A stretch of DNA of 64,000 bases from an uncultured Oxalobacteraceae bacterium (lineage in GTDB: Bacteria; Pseudomonadota; Gammaproteobacteria; Burkholderiales; Burkholderiaceae_D), in NCBI GenBank assembly GCA_903893945.1, contig CAITOF010000042.1, forward strand, positions 16,425 through 80,424, in the 5' to 3' direction. Below are positions 48,898-57,652 of this stretch, piece after piece; within the stretch, counting starts at the first letter, position 1, and every line of letters starts with the position of its first letter. The notes beneath the pieces are model-generated. The model did no database searches, was not told where the DNA came from, and saw only the letters and a program-made list of their open reading frames with translations. Both the position numbers and the translations under genes were made by a program.

Positions 48898-48928
48898 TAT
48901 TGCTAAATGAACGTTCAACCTATATTAT
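48898..48928 (+). promoter_or_regulatory. Promoter of the enoyl-CoA hydratase/isomerase gene with palindromic operator in the spacer
   Basis: -35 TTGCTA (48900-48905), 17-nt spacer, -10 TATTAT (48923-48928). The spacer contains the perfect palindrome TGAACGTTCA (48908-48917). The core 48898-48918 repeats the sequence in the TetR promoter with two mismatches. A repressor bound here would block polymerase directly. The half-site GAACGTTCAA resembles BetI operators as I recall them. Confidence 0.7.
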
Positions 48929-48992
48929 TGTTTTCCATACGCAGCCTGGCGGTGCGCAACCGTCAGCCGACAGGCAGGTTAACAGAAAGATC

Positions 48993-49775
48993 ATGGCAGA
49001 ATTACTGGAAGAATTCGTTGGTGGTGTGCTGACATTGCGGCTGAATCGGCCGGCGCAACGTAACGCGCTGGCGCGTCCGAACCTGGACGCACTGCAACAG
49101 GTGCTGGAGCGCGCAGCGACCGATACCACGGTACGCTGTCTGGTGCTGACCGGCACTGGCAAAGGTTTTTGCGCCGGTGCGGACGTCGAAGAATGGGCCG
49201 AAGCCGAGGCGCGCGGCGCACTCGAAACGTACGGCTGGACGGAGGCGGCGCACCGGATGGTGCAAGCACTGGCAGGTTTTCCCAAACCGACTGTTGCCGC
49301 CATCAACGGTATGGCCTTTGGCGCCGGCTTTGACCTGATGCTGGCCTGCGATTTCAGAATAGCCTCCACGTTGGCAGCGTTTCGCAGCGGCTATGCCGCC
49401 ATGGGGTACAGCCCGGACATGGGTGGCACCTGGTTGCTGCCGCGACTGGTTGGCGCCGAACAGGCCAAACGCCTGGTGTTTTTTGATGAGAAAGTCGGCG
49501 CAGACGAAGCGCTTCGTATCGGTCTGGTCTCGTGCGTGGTGGACGCGGAACAGTTGCCACAGGCAACCCTTGAATGGGCCGGCAAACTGGCCAGCGCACC
49601 CACCTTCGCACTGACCCGGGCCAAGCATCTTATTGACACGGCGGCTACCCAGACATTGGAACAACAACTTAAGGCAGAGCATCAGGCAGCGCTTTTATGC
49701 GGGCGCAGCGCGGATGCCAGAGAAGCACTGCAGGCGTCGATCGAAAAACGATCGCCGGTTTTCAGTGGCAAATGA
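48993..49775 (+). CDS. Enoyl-CoA hydratase/isomerase, PaaG-like
   Basis: Crotonase-fold protein of 260 residues. The first oxyanion strand is KGFCAGADVEEW near residue 58 and the second is NGMAFGAGFDLMLACDF near 105. At the usual Glu of hydratases it has Asp142 in MGYSPDMGGTWLLPRLVG, the arrangement of PaaG-type isomerases rather than true hydratases. ATG 48993 has a weak RBS and leaves the promoter at 48.9 kb upstream; the frame is open for another 93 bp. The TonB receptor gene begins 89 bp after its stop, probably on the same message. Substrate unknown. Confidence 0.88.
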   Translation: MAELLEEFVGGVLTLRLNRPAQRNALARPNLDALQQVLERAATDTTVRCLVLTGTGKGFCAGADVEEWAEAEARGALETYGWTEAAHRMVQALAGFPKPTVAAINGMAFGAGFDLMLACDFRIASTLAAFRSGYAAMGYSPDMGGTWLLPRLVGAEQAKRLVFFDEKVGADEALRIGLVSCVVDAEQLPQATLEWAGKLASAPTFALTRAKHLIDTAATQTLEQQLKAEHQAALLCGRSADAREALQASIEKRSPVFSGK

Positions 49776-49864
49776 ATTTTGATTCGGCAGCATATTTTCA
49801 GGAAGTGTTGAGTGGTACCAGGAATTTAATTCAGACGATTCACCCTAATGGAGACGGTTTACAC

Positions 49865-52369
49865 ATGAACAATCAGAAAAAATTCAACATCCGATGTGCC
49901 ATGGCGGTAACGACCGCGTTATTTGCCATGTCGGCGCTGGCACAACAGGCAGCCTCAGGCACTGCGTCACCGGCTGGAGATCCGCAGGCGGCCGCAGCCG
50001 GCGATGATGCCACTGCGCAGGCGAAAGCCCAGAAGGGCAAGCTTACCTCAGACATACAGACTGTCGTTGTCACCGCACAAAAACGCAAGGAAGATCCGAA
50101 TAAAATTGCGATGAGCATTTCGGCGGTTTCCGGTGAAGACATAAAGGAACAGCACATTGCCGACTTTACGGATCTGACACGCTCCATCCCGAATATTTCG
50201 TTTACCGGAAATAATGGCGCCGGACCGGGCCTCGAAAATATCGAAATGCGCGGCGTGAGTTCATCAGCCGGTTCATCGACTGTCAGTGTCTATATGGACG
50301 ATACCTCGGTCACAGTGGGCAACGTGTACGCCATGGGCACCGTTGAACCCAAGTTTTTTGATCTGGACCACGTCGAAGTACTGCGTGGCCCGCAGGGAAC
50401 GCTGTACGGTGACAGCTCGATGGGCGGAACGATCAAGTTCATCGCCAATCAGCCTGACCTGAAATACTATTCGGTCGATACCTTTGCCGACTATTCCTAC
50501 ACCAAGAATGCGGGCTCCAATACGTCCGCCAACATCGTTGGCAATATTCCTCTGATTCCGAACGAGTTAGCCATTCGCATCGGTGTTCAAGGCAACCGGA
50601 ACGCCGGTTTCATTAATCAGGTTAATTCGAACGGTGAGGTCATATCCAACGGCGTGAACTCCATGGATGATCAGGAAGTGCGGTTTGCTGTTAAATGGAA
50701 ACCGACTAAAGATTTGACGATCTTGCCAACGATTTACTACCAGGAAGTCAACAGCAACGGTAACAGTGCCTTTGACATGGCTACCTTGCCTGCGTATGAA
50801 ACCAGCATCCTGGTCCGTGAACCCAGCAAAGACAGGTTACTCATACCAAACCTGACGGTAAATTACGACATGGACGGTAATACGCTGACATCCGTGTCGA
50901 GCTATTTTGAACGCAAATTTAACCGGATACTGGATGGTCGCGCCTACACCACCGGCCCACTCGCCAGCACCAATCCGACCACCGGCTGTTACTTTTATAC
51001 TGTGGCCTGTGGTGGCACCATTTCGGATGCCCTTACAACTGCGTTGCTGGCCTCACCCTCACCCACCCAATTGACCAGTCAGGTCGAGCAGTTTTCACAG
51101 GAACTGCGGCTTGCCTCGAAAGCCTATGACCAGACAGTTTCGCCGTGGACCTGGGTGGGCGGACTTTATTATTCGAACCAGCGGACCGGTATCATTGAGA
51201 ATGATCCCATCGATAATTTGAATGCGACCCTGCTCCAGTACAACATTGATACCAGCAATCTCGCTTCCCTGGCGAACGGGCTTTATTTCCCCGGCAACCC
51301 TGCATTGGGGATTGCCCCGGGTACGCCCTATCTGAATCCATTTCCAAACAACAATACCTACTACGGTGACGAGCAGTTACATACCACGCAGTCTGCCATC
51401 TTCGGTGAAACCAACTACTATTTTTCGCCGACACTGCATGCCACGGTCGGGTTAAGGTATATGGGTGCCACCCGCAGCATCAATCAGGTCAACGCGCTGT
51501 ATACCAATGATTTCAATACGAACGCACCGCAAACCGTGCAGAATGCCTCCAAATCCACGGCTTCAACACCCAAGTTTGCGTTGACCTGGGATATTGATCC
51601 GACCGATACCGTGTATACCAGTGCGGCAAAGGGCTACCGGCTGGGCGGTGGTAACGAGTTTGTGCCCCCCGGCTTCTGTGCGCAGGATCTCGCCACCAAC
51701 GGTCTGACGGCAGGACCCCTGACCTATAACCAGGACAGTCTGTGGAGTTATGAAGTCGGTGACAAATCCCGTTTCCTCAACAACCGGGTGTCGCTCACGG
51801 CCGATGTGTTCTACCTCAAATGGAACAACATCCAGCAATACGTCAGCCTGCCCAATTGCGGTTATGAGTACAACACCAATGCCGGTGACGCTACAAGTCG
51901 TGGTGCGGAGATGGAGGTCAAATTCAAACCCGTTCCACAAGTTCTGCTGGGCGCGTCGGCCGGCTACAATAAAGCGGTATTTTCAAATAGCGCGGGTCAG
52001 GCCAATGGCGTTCTGGGCGCAATTCAGGGCGCGGCCATTGAAGGTGTACCAAAATATAACACGCAGCTCTCCGCGAAATACAATTTCAGTGTCTGGGATG
52101 ATAAATCCGCGTTTGTGCTGGCTTCCATGCACTGGATAGGTTCGAGCCATGGTTCACTGGATCCAACCGATCCTGACTACAATCGTCCGGCCTACCATAC
52201 GCTGGACGCCAGTACCGGAGTGGCGTTTGAATCATTCGAGTTGAGCCTGTATATCAAAAATGCGCTGGATGACAAAACCATTATCCAGCGCCCCAGCATC
52301 AATGAAGTCGAAGAGGGATATCGCGTCAACCCACGCACCATCGGGATGAACGTGACGGCACATTTTTAA
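49865..52369 (+). CDS. TonB-dependent outer-membrane receptor
   Basis: Protein of 834 residues. Signal peptide ends near ALA-QQ, then an Ala/Gln/Asp-rich linker of about 45 residues. The TonB-box-like strand is TVVVTAQKRKEDPNKI, followed by a plug (IPNISFTGNN, HVEVLRGPQGTLYGDSSMGG) and a 22-strand type barrel ending in Phe (MNVTAHF). The QKRKE start and GPQGTLYG motif place it with the large group used by sphingomonads and others for sterols, terpenoids, aromatics and siderophores. GGAG is 11 nt before ATG 49865. Ends in a strong terminator. Confidence 0.93.
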   Translation: MNNQKKFNIRCAMAVTTALFAMSALAQQAASGTASPAGDPQAAAAGDDATAQAKAQKGKLTSDIQTVVVTAQKRKEDPNKIAMSISAVSGEDIKEQHIADFTDLTRSIPNISFTGNNGAGPGLENIEMRGVSSSAGSSTVSVYMDDTSVTVGNVYAMGTVEPKFFDLDHVEVLRGPQGTLYGDSSMGGTIKFIANQPDLKYYSVDTFADYSYTKNAGSNTSANIVGNIPLIPNELAIRIGVQGNRNAGFINQVNSNGEVISNGVNSMDDQEVRFAVKWKPTKDLTILPTIYYQEVNSNGNSAFDMATLPAYETSILVREPSKDRLLIPNLTVNYDMDGNTLTSVSSYFERKFNRILDGRAYTTGPLASTNPTTGCYFYTVACGGTISDALTTALLASPSPTQLTSQVEQFSQELRLASKAYDQTVSPWTWVGGLYYSNQRTGIIENDPIDNLNATLLQYNIDTSNLASLANGLYFPGNPALGIAPGTPYLNPFPNNNTYYGDEQLHTTQSAIFGETNYYFSPTLHATVGLRYMGATRSINQVNALYTNDFNTNAPQTVQNASKSTASTPKFALTWDIDPTDTVYTSAAKGYRLGGGNEFVPPGFCAQDLATNGLTAGPLTYNQDSLWSYEVGDKSRFLNNRVSLTADVFYLKWNNIQQYVSLPNCGYEYNTNAGDATSRGAEMEVKFKPVPQVLLGASAGYNKAVFSNSAGQANGVLGAIQGAAIEGVPKYNTQLSAKYNFSVWDDKSAFVLASMHWIGSSHGSLDPTDPDYNRPAYHTLDASTGVAFESFELSLYIKNALDDKTIIQRPSINEVEEGYRVNPRTIGMNVTAHF

Positions 52370-52402
52370 GTCACGCTGCAACAACCAGTCTGACACAGAC
52401 TG

Positions 52403-52435
52403 AAAAAACGGCGCCGGTTCAGGGCGCCGTTTTTT
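52403..52435. terminator. Intrinsic terminator (bidirectional) after the second TonB receptor
   Basis: Perfect 13-bp arms (52403-52415 and 52423-52435) with a 7-nt loop. The stem core is CGGCGCC/GGCGCCG, flanked by A-run and T-run, so it terminates in both directions. It separates the receptor gene from the convergent low-complexity protein gene. Confidence 0.9.
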
Positions 52436-52462
52436 TTCGCTCGACTGAAAAACCAGCTGTAT

Positions 52463-52897
52463 TTATCGGGCTGAGGCGACTTTGACGGGTTCCGGCTTAC
52501 TGTCAGCTTTTGCTACCGACTTGCCTGGAGTCTTCACCGCAGCAACTTTTGCGGTACTTTTAGCCGTTGCCGGCGTTGCCATCGACACGTTTGCCGGTTT
52601 GGCTGTTGACGTACCTTTGACAGGTGCTTTTACCACGCTGGCGACCGGTTTAACTGTCGCGGCCTTCGCTGTGGAACCGGGCGTCGCTGCTGCAGCGCTG
52701 GCTGCAGGAAGGGCGGCTGGTGTTGCCTTGGTCGCCGGTGTTACCTTCGACATGCCCGTCGTTGCTGCTGCAGGCGCGGTGACGGCCGGCGAACCCGTCG
52801 CTGCGGCCGGTGTGGCGGCGGTTGTTGCGGGAGTTTGAGCAAATGCTGCACCAGTAGCTAAGGTGGCAGCAAGTAAAGTGGTGATCAGCTTGTTCAT
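52463..52897 (-). CDS. Exported low-complexity Ala/Thr/Pro/Lys-rich protein
   Basis: Protein of 144 residues. A clean signal peptide (MNKLITTLLAATLATGAAFA) is followed by a sequence made almost wholly of Ala, Thr, Pro, Val, Ser and Lys, with Lys becoming frequent after residue 50 and the last 60 residues strongly basic (TAKVAAVKTPGKSVAKADSK). Composition recalls histone H1-like bacterial tails, but the signal peptide suggests export to the periplasm or cell surface. No family is recognised. The antisense frame is also open because of the repeated GC-rich codons, but has no supporting features. Confidence 0.65.
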   Translation of the reverse strand: MNKLITTLLAATLATGAAFAQTPATTAATPAAATGSPAVTAPAAATTGMSKVTPATKATPAALPAASAAAATPGSTAKAATVKPVASVVKAPVKGTSTAKPANVSMATPATAKSTAKVAAVKTPGKSVAKADSKPEPVKVASAR

Positions 52898-53231
52898 GGT
52901 AATTTCCTTGTTGAGTTTTAAGTTCCGTAGTGAATCTACGTACTGCTAAAACGTCACCCGCTGTGCAAGAGTTGACCGTTACCCGGTTTAATAATTAGAA
53001 GACTTCTTCGCCGGTCGCTGTCAACCAAATACCCGCTAACGAGTTCAACCGGCCGCGTTTATCCAAGGAACCCGCAGAAACAACATTTTTCTTGAGTCCC
53101 GGGTAACAGATCGCGGATAAACGGTTGTACCCGACAAATTTTCAAATATACTGATTTTCAACCGTGTATTGATGTATCCTGCCGTTGATTGTTTTTTTAT
53201 TAATTAGCCGTCAATTTCCCAGACACCTTCG
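52898..53231. other. Intergenic region upstream of the sensor kinase, with two interleaved inverted repeats
   Basis: 334 bp without a credible gene, AT-rich near the kinase start. Two perfect 9-bp inverted repeats are interleaved: GTTACCCGG (52978-52986) with CCGGGTAAC (53099-53107), and CGTTTATCC (53056-53064) with GGATAAACG (53115-53123). If transcribed, this order has the topology of a pseudoknot. It may be chance. The promoters of both divergent genes must also be here. Confidence 0.4.
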
Positions 53232-55910
53232 ATGAAATTCAAGCGAATTTCGAACACCTATTTTTACAAGGCCCTGCTCCTTGCCGCCAGCTATTTTCTG
53301 GCAGGACGTCTGGGGCTGCTGCTGGCCATTCCGCCTGGCTATGCCACCGCAATTTTTCCTTCCTCCGGTATAGCGCTGGGCGCATTACTGCTGTGGGGAA
53401 ACCGTTTTTTCCCCGGAGTGCTGGCCGGTTCATTCCTGCTGAATCTGACCATGTCGCCAAACTGGCTGGACGTGTTCAGCGTCAGCGGTCTGGTTGCACT
53501 TGCCATTGCAGTCGGCTCGACGCTGCAGGCCGTGGTCGGCGCGAGCCTGGTCCGCCATTTTGTGGTCGACTACCGCACACTGGTTGACGAAAAGGACATA
53601 TTCAAGTTTTATCTGGTCAGCGGACCGCTCAGTTGCCTGATCAGCGCGACCAATGGCACAGCGACGCTGGTGGTGGCCGGATTCATGGCGCCCGCCTCGC
53701 TGGGATTTAACTGGTTTAACTGGTGGATAGGCGATTTGATCGGCGTATTCATCGTCACACCGATCCTGTTCTGTTTTTTCGCCAGCCCCAGAAAACTCTG
53801 GGAACAGCGACTCAAGGCTATCCTGCCGATCCTGGTGCTCAGCTTCATTGCGGTGGTACTGGTTTTCTTCAATGTCAGTGAATGGGAAACCAACAAGCAG
53901 CGCGAAGAATTCAGTGAAGATGCAAGCCTGGCCGTCACCGCGGTACGCAACAATGTCATTACCTACACGACCATACTCGAATCCACAGAACGGTTTATTT
54001 CAGTCACGGACAGCCCGACGCCAGCCCAGTTCAGTCAGTTCACCCACCCGATGATCACCCTTTATTCCGGCATACAGGCGATCGAATGGTGCCCGGTTGT
54101 CCCGGACACCGACCGGGACGAGGTGGAGAAAACGCTGAGACAGAACGGTTACCCGAATTTCCGGATCACCGAGCTGGGCCCGGAAAAACAACTGGTAACG
54201 GCACGTCATGGTCGCGACACCATACCCATTGTTTTTGTCGAACCGTACACCGGCAACGAACAAGCACATGGATTTGATCTGGGATCGAACCCGACCCGAC
54301 TTGCCCTGCTCCAGAAAGCACGTGATTCGGGCGACGTCACTGGTTCGGCGCGGATTAAACTGGTGCAGAAAAAAGACCCGCAATACGGCTTTTTGCTGGC
54401 ACAGCCGGTTTATGAAAATTATTCGCATCTTGACAATGAGGAACAGCGCAATCGCCTGATCCGGGGTTATACGCTGATCGTGCTGAGTTTTAATGATTTC
54501 TTTGCTGAAGCAGAACGAGAGCTTGCCGGAAAAAACATTGCCGCACGCATTATCGATGAATCGGATACCGATCATGCCGGATCAGACAGTGACAGCGCGG
54601 CCGAACTGTTTCAGACCAAAAACTGGAAAAACGCCCAGTTAAACACGGCCCTGGTGAAAAAAATAACCCTGGTCGTCGGCGGCAGGAGCTGGCGCCTGGA
54701 ATTTTATCCACTACCGAATTACATCAACGAACACCGTTCACGCCAGTCATGGGCCACGCTGGCCAGCGGTCTTGTCCTGACTGTGTTTCTGGGATTCATT
54801 TTACTGCTGATTACGGGTCAGACCGAAAAGTTAAAACAGAATGTCAAAGAACGCACCAAGGAACTAAGCGTCATCATTGAAAATATTGTTGATGGCATTG
54901 TCACCGTCAACCACGACGGTATTATCACCTCATTTAATCCGGCGGCACAAACCCTGTTTGGCTATTCAGAACGGGACATACTCGGGCGCAAGTTTGAATT
55001 GCTGCTGGCATACCCGTCCGGCGACCTGCAAAAATTGTTCAGCCCGAGTTCAACCGATGACAGTGATACAGCGCTAACCTACCAGATCTCCGAAGGCATA
55101 CGCAAGGACAGGGAGATTTTTCCAATTGAACTGGCCGTGTCACTCAGCACCCAGGAGCACAAGCCGGTCCTGGTGGCAGTTATCCGCGACATCACCGAAC
55201 GTACCCGGGTGGAGCGCCTGAAAAACGAATTCATTTCGACTGTCAACCATGAATTGCGCACGCCATTAACCTCCATTTTTGGCGCGCTGAGCCTGATCCG
55301 CAGCGGTGTGCTGGGTGAGCTCCCGGAACAGATCAGGCCGATGATCGAACTGTGCTATAAAAATACCATGCGCCTGTCGACGCTGATCAACGACTTCCTT
55401 GATATTGAAAAGACCGCCGCAGGAAAAATGGAACTGGAACTGGCGCCGCAATCGTTGCTGTCTCTGGTCAGCCACGCCATCGAATCGATCAGCACGTATG
55501 ATGCGCAAGGGTCCGTGAGCGTCAATCTGGTGACCCGTGAGGATGCCCGTGTTCTGGTTAATGGCGACCGGGTGGTGCAGGTTTTGAATAATTTTCTGTC
55601 CAATGCCATTAAATTTTCCAACATGGGGGGGCAGGTCGAGGTGGCGATCCGCTCAGTGACCAAAGACGGAAAAAAGTTTGCCCGTGTTGAAGTCATCGAT
55701 CACGGTCAGGGCATCCCTGAACAGTTCCGAAATCAGGTGTTCCAGAAATTTTCCCAGGCGGATTCATCCGATACCAAACAGAAGCGCGGCACCGGTCTGG
55801 GACTGGCGATCAGCAAGGAACTGATCAAGCTCATGCATGGCACCATAGGTTTCGAATCTGAACCTGGCCAGGGCTCCTGTTTCTATTTTGAACTGCCCGT
55901 CATCGAATGA
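53232..55910 (+). CDS. Membrane sensor histidine kinase: MASE1-CHASE-PAS-HisKA-HATPase
   Basis: Protein of 892 residues. Residues about 10-215 hold many membrane segments of MASE1 type (FAGRLGLLLAIPP-like start, NGTATLVVAGFM). A periplasmic CHASE domain covers about 235-430 (TYTTILESTERFISV, GIQAIEWCPVV, VEPYTGNEQAHGFDLGSNP). A membrane segment is at about 505-527, then PAS (about 545-655, NIVDGIVTVNHDGIITSFNPAA). HisKA has the phospho-His at 673 in TVNHELRTPL, and the HATPase follows with NFLSNAIKFS, DHGQGIP and GTGLGLAISK. It senses an unknown extracellular signal. No response-regulator gene is adjacent and there is no receiver domain, so its partner is elsewhere. Confidence 0.92.
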   Translation: MKFKRISNTYFYKALLLAASYFLAGRLGLLLAIPPGYATAIFPSSGIALGALLLWGNRFFPGVLAGSFLLNLTMSPNWLDVFSVSGLVALAIAVGSTLQAVVGASLVRHFVVDYRTLVDEKDIFKFYLVSGPLSCLISATNGTATLVVAGFMAPASLGFNWFNWWIGDLIGVFIVTPILFCFFASPRKLWEQRLKAILPILVLSFIAVVLVFFNVSEWETNKQREEFSEDASLAVTAVRNNVITYTTILESTERFISVTDSPTPAQFSQFTHPMITLYSGIQAIEWCPVVPDTDRDEVEKTLRQNGYPNFRITELGPEKQLVTARHGRDTIPIVFVEPYTGNEQAHGFDLGSNPTRLALLQKARDSGDVTGSARIKLVQKKDPQYGFLLAQPVYENYSHLDNEEQRNRLIRGYTLIVLSFNDFFAEAERELAGKNIAARIIDESDTDHAGSDSDSAAELFQTKNWKNAQLNTALVKKITLVVGGRSWRLEFYPLPNYINEHRSRQSWATLASGLVLTVFLGFILLLITGQTEKLKQNVKERTKELSVIIENIVDGIVTVNHDGIITSFNPAAQTLFGYSERDILGRKFELLLAYPSGDLQKLFSPSSTDDSDTALTYQISEGIRKDREIFPIELAVSLSTQEHKPVLVAVIRDITERTRVERLKNEFISTVNHELRTPLTSIFGALSLIRSGVLGELPEQIRPMIELCYKNTMRLSTLINDFLDIEKTAAGKMELELAPQSLLSLVSHAIESISTYDAQGSVSVNLVTREDARVLVNGDRVVQVLNNFLSNAIKFSNMGGQVEVAIRSVTKDGKKFARVEVIDHGQGIPEQFRNQVFQKFSQADSSDTKQKRGTGLGLAISKELIKLMHGTIGFESEPGQGSCFYFELPVIE

Positions 55911-55962
55911 TTCCAGTTACAATTCACCCGGGCTTTTCCCCTGACACATGGAAGGAACTCCG

Positions 55963-57588
55963 TTGAACAACAGCCTGAAATCCGATGTCCTGATAATTGG
56001 CGGCGGCCTTGCCGGGCTGGTCTGTGCGCTTGAGGTCGTGCGCGCAGGCAAGCGGGTTGTCCTGGTCGATCGTGACACCCCACAACGCCTTGGCGGGTTG
56101 GCACGCTGGGCGTTTGGCGGTATGGCGCTGGTCAACACACCCTTGCAGCGCCAGAAGAAAATTTACGACACGCCCGAGATAGCCTATCGTGACTGGATGC
56201 GCTTTGGTGAACTCAGTGAAACCGATCCGGCCGACCAGTGGCGACGCGCCTGGGCCCGGTATTATGTCGAACACTCCAGCAGCGACGTGTATGACTGGGT
56301 GGTGCAGCATGGCATGAAATTCATGCCTGCCGTGAACTGGGTTGAGCGCGGCATGCAGGGCGAAGGCAACTCGCTGCCGCGTTACCACGTTATCTGGGGT
56401 ACCTCGCAGTACCTCACCGAACAGATGATAGCGGCATTGAATCAGGCCAATACGGCTAACCGGCTCACCCTGTTGCACAACCATGAAGTGACCACACTGG
56501 TTACAAAGGGCGGGACGATCTGTGGCGCAGGCGCCCGCAATCACGACGATGACTCTGACGTCAGCCTCGAAGCCCAGTGCGTCGTTATTGCCACCGGCGG
56601 CATCAATGGCAGTCATCAACAGGTCCGTGCCAACTGGATTGCGGGCCGGCCCATGCCCGGTACCATGCTCAACGGTGCACACCCCTTTGCCGATGGCCAC
56701 GTGCATCAGCTTGCCGCCAGATCAGGCGCGCAGATTACCCACGCGGGTGAAATGTGGAATTACGCTGCCGGCATTCCCCACCCTGCCCCCCATTTTCCGG
56801 GCCATGGCCTGTCTGCGATTCCCTGCAAGTCGGCATTGTGGCTTGACCACGCCGGCCGTCGCATCGGCCCGCAACCCCTGGTGACCGGCTTTGATACACA
56901 CGAACTCTGCCAGCGAGTTGCTGCGCAGCCGAAGCCGTATACCTGGCACCTGTTCAACTGGCGTATTGCGGTCAAAGAATTGGCGTTTTCCGGCGCTGAA
57001 CACAATCAGCAGATACGGGACCGCCGCTTCCCTGCGTTTCTGAAGGAAATTCTGTTTGGCAACCACCGCCTGGTGAAACAGATGGCGGCACAAAGTCCGC
57101 ATTTTCTGGTGGCGGACACACTCACCGAACTGGCTGGAAAAATGAATGCGCTGACCGGTACTGACGATGTGGTTCCATCGGTACTGCAGGCAACTGCCGA
57201 TGCATTTGATGCCAATTTTGCGCGTGGCACATCGGTGATCAATGACGATCAGATCCGTCGCATCGAACATGCACGGCATTGGGGCCCGGACAGGCTGCGC
57301 ACCTGCAAGCCGGCTGCACTGCAGAGCCCGGGCTCGGGTCCGTTCATAGCAATGCAGGTGCAGCTAATTACGCGCAAAAGTCTGGGCGGGTTACAGACCG
57401 ACCTGCAATGTCGTGTACTGGATGCGGCAGGCACAGCAATACCGGGCCTGTATTGTGTCGGCGAGGCGGCTGGCTTCGGCGGTGGTGGTGCCAGCGGCAA
57501 ACGTTCGCTGGAAGGCACGTTCCTGTCCGGATGCATACTGACGGCACGCAGCGCTGCGCGTTCCATTATTTCAGGCCATAATAACTGA
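55963..57588 (+). CDS. FAD-dependent dehydrogenase, fumarate reductase/KstD-like flavoprotein
   Basis: Protein of about 541 residues. The FAD motif DVLIIGGGLAGLVCALEVVRAG is at the N-terminus with VLVDRD at the end of the second strand. PQRLGGLARWAFGGMALVNTP continues the flavoprotein pattern, and the C-terminus has GEAAGFGGGGASGKRSLEGTF closing the FAD site. It belongs with 3-ketosteroid dehydrogenase/fumarate reductase type flavoproteins that add or remove hydrogens at C=C bonds. I favour TTG 55963 as start, because GGAAGGAA lies just before it; ATG 55948 (five codons earlier) has no RBS. It is followed 64 bp later by a ThDP enzyme. Confidence 0.85.
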   Translation: MNNSLKSDVLIIGGGLAGLVCALEVVRAGKRVVLVDRDTPQRLGGLARWAFGGMALVNTPLQRQKKIYDTPEIAYRDWMRFGELSETDPADQWRRAWARYYVEHSSSDVYDWVVQHGMKFMPAVNWVERGMQGEGNSLPRYHVIWGTSQYLTEQMIAALNQANTANRLTLLHNHEVTTLVTKGGTICGAGARNHDDDSDVSLEAQCVVIATGGINGSHQQVRANWIAGRPMPGTMLNGAHPFADGHVHQLAARSGAQITHAGEMWNYAAGIPHPAPHFPGHGLSAIPCKSALWLDHAGRRIGPQPLVTGFDTHELCQRVAAQPKPYTWHLFNWRIAVKELAFSGAEHNQQIRDRRFPAFLKEILFGNHRLVKQMAAQSPHFLVADTLTELAGKMNALTGTDDVVPSVLQATADAFDANFARGTSVINDDQIRRIEHARHWGPDRLRTCKPAALQSPGSGPFIAMQVQLITRKSLGGLQTDLQCRVLDAAGTAIPGLYCVGEAAGFGGGGASGKRSLEGTFLSGCILTARSAARSIISGHNN

Positions 57589-57652
57589 ACCGCACCTGCA
57601 GTACCACGAACCAGATCCAGCAAATCCAACCAATGACACAATGGAGACCTTC

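Noticed and set aside
52482..52838. A hydrophobic 118-codon + strand frame antisense to the low-complexity protein
   Set aside because: It arises from the repeated Ala/Thr codons read backwards; the minus-strand frame has a proper signal peptide, and this one has no RBS.
52978..52986. Riboswitch before the sensor kinase
   Set aside because: Interleaved repeats are present, but no known riboswitch core sequence is visible, so I report only the repeats.
55924..56706. A 260-codon minus-strand open frame over the flavoprotein gene
   Set aside because: Overlaps the FAD-binding region of a clear gene; no domain, and codon pattern is that of a shadow.
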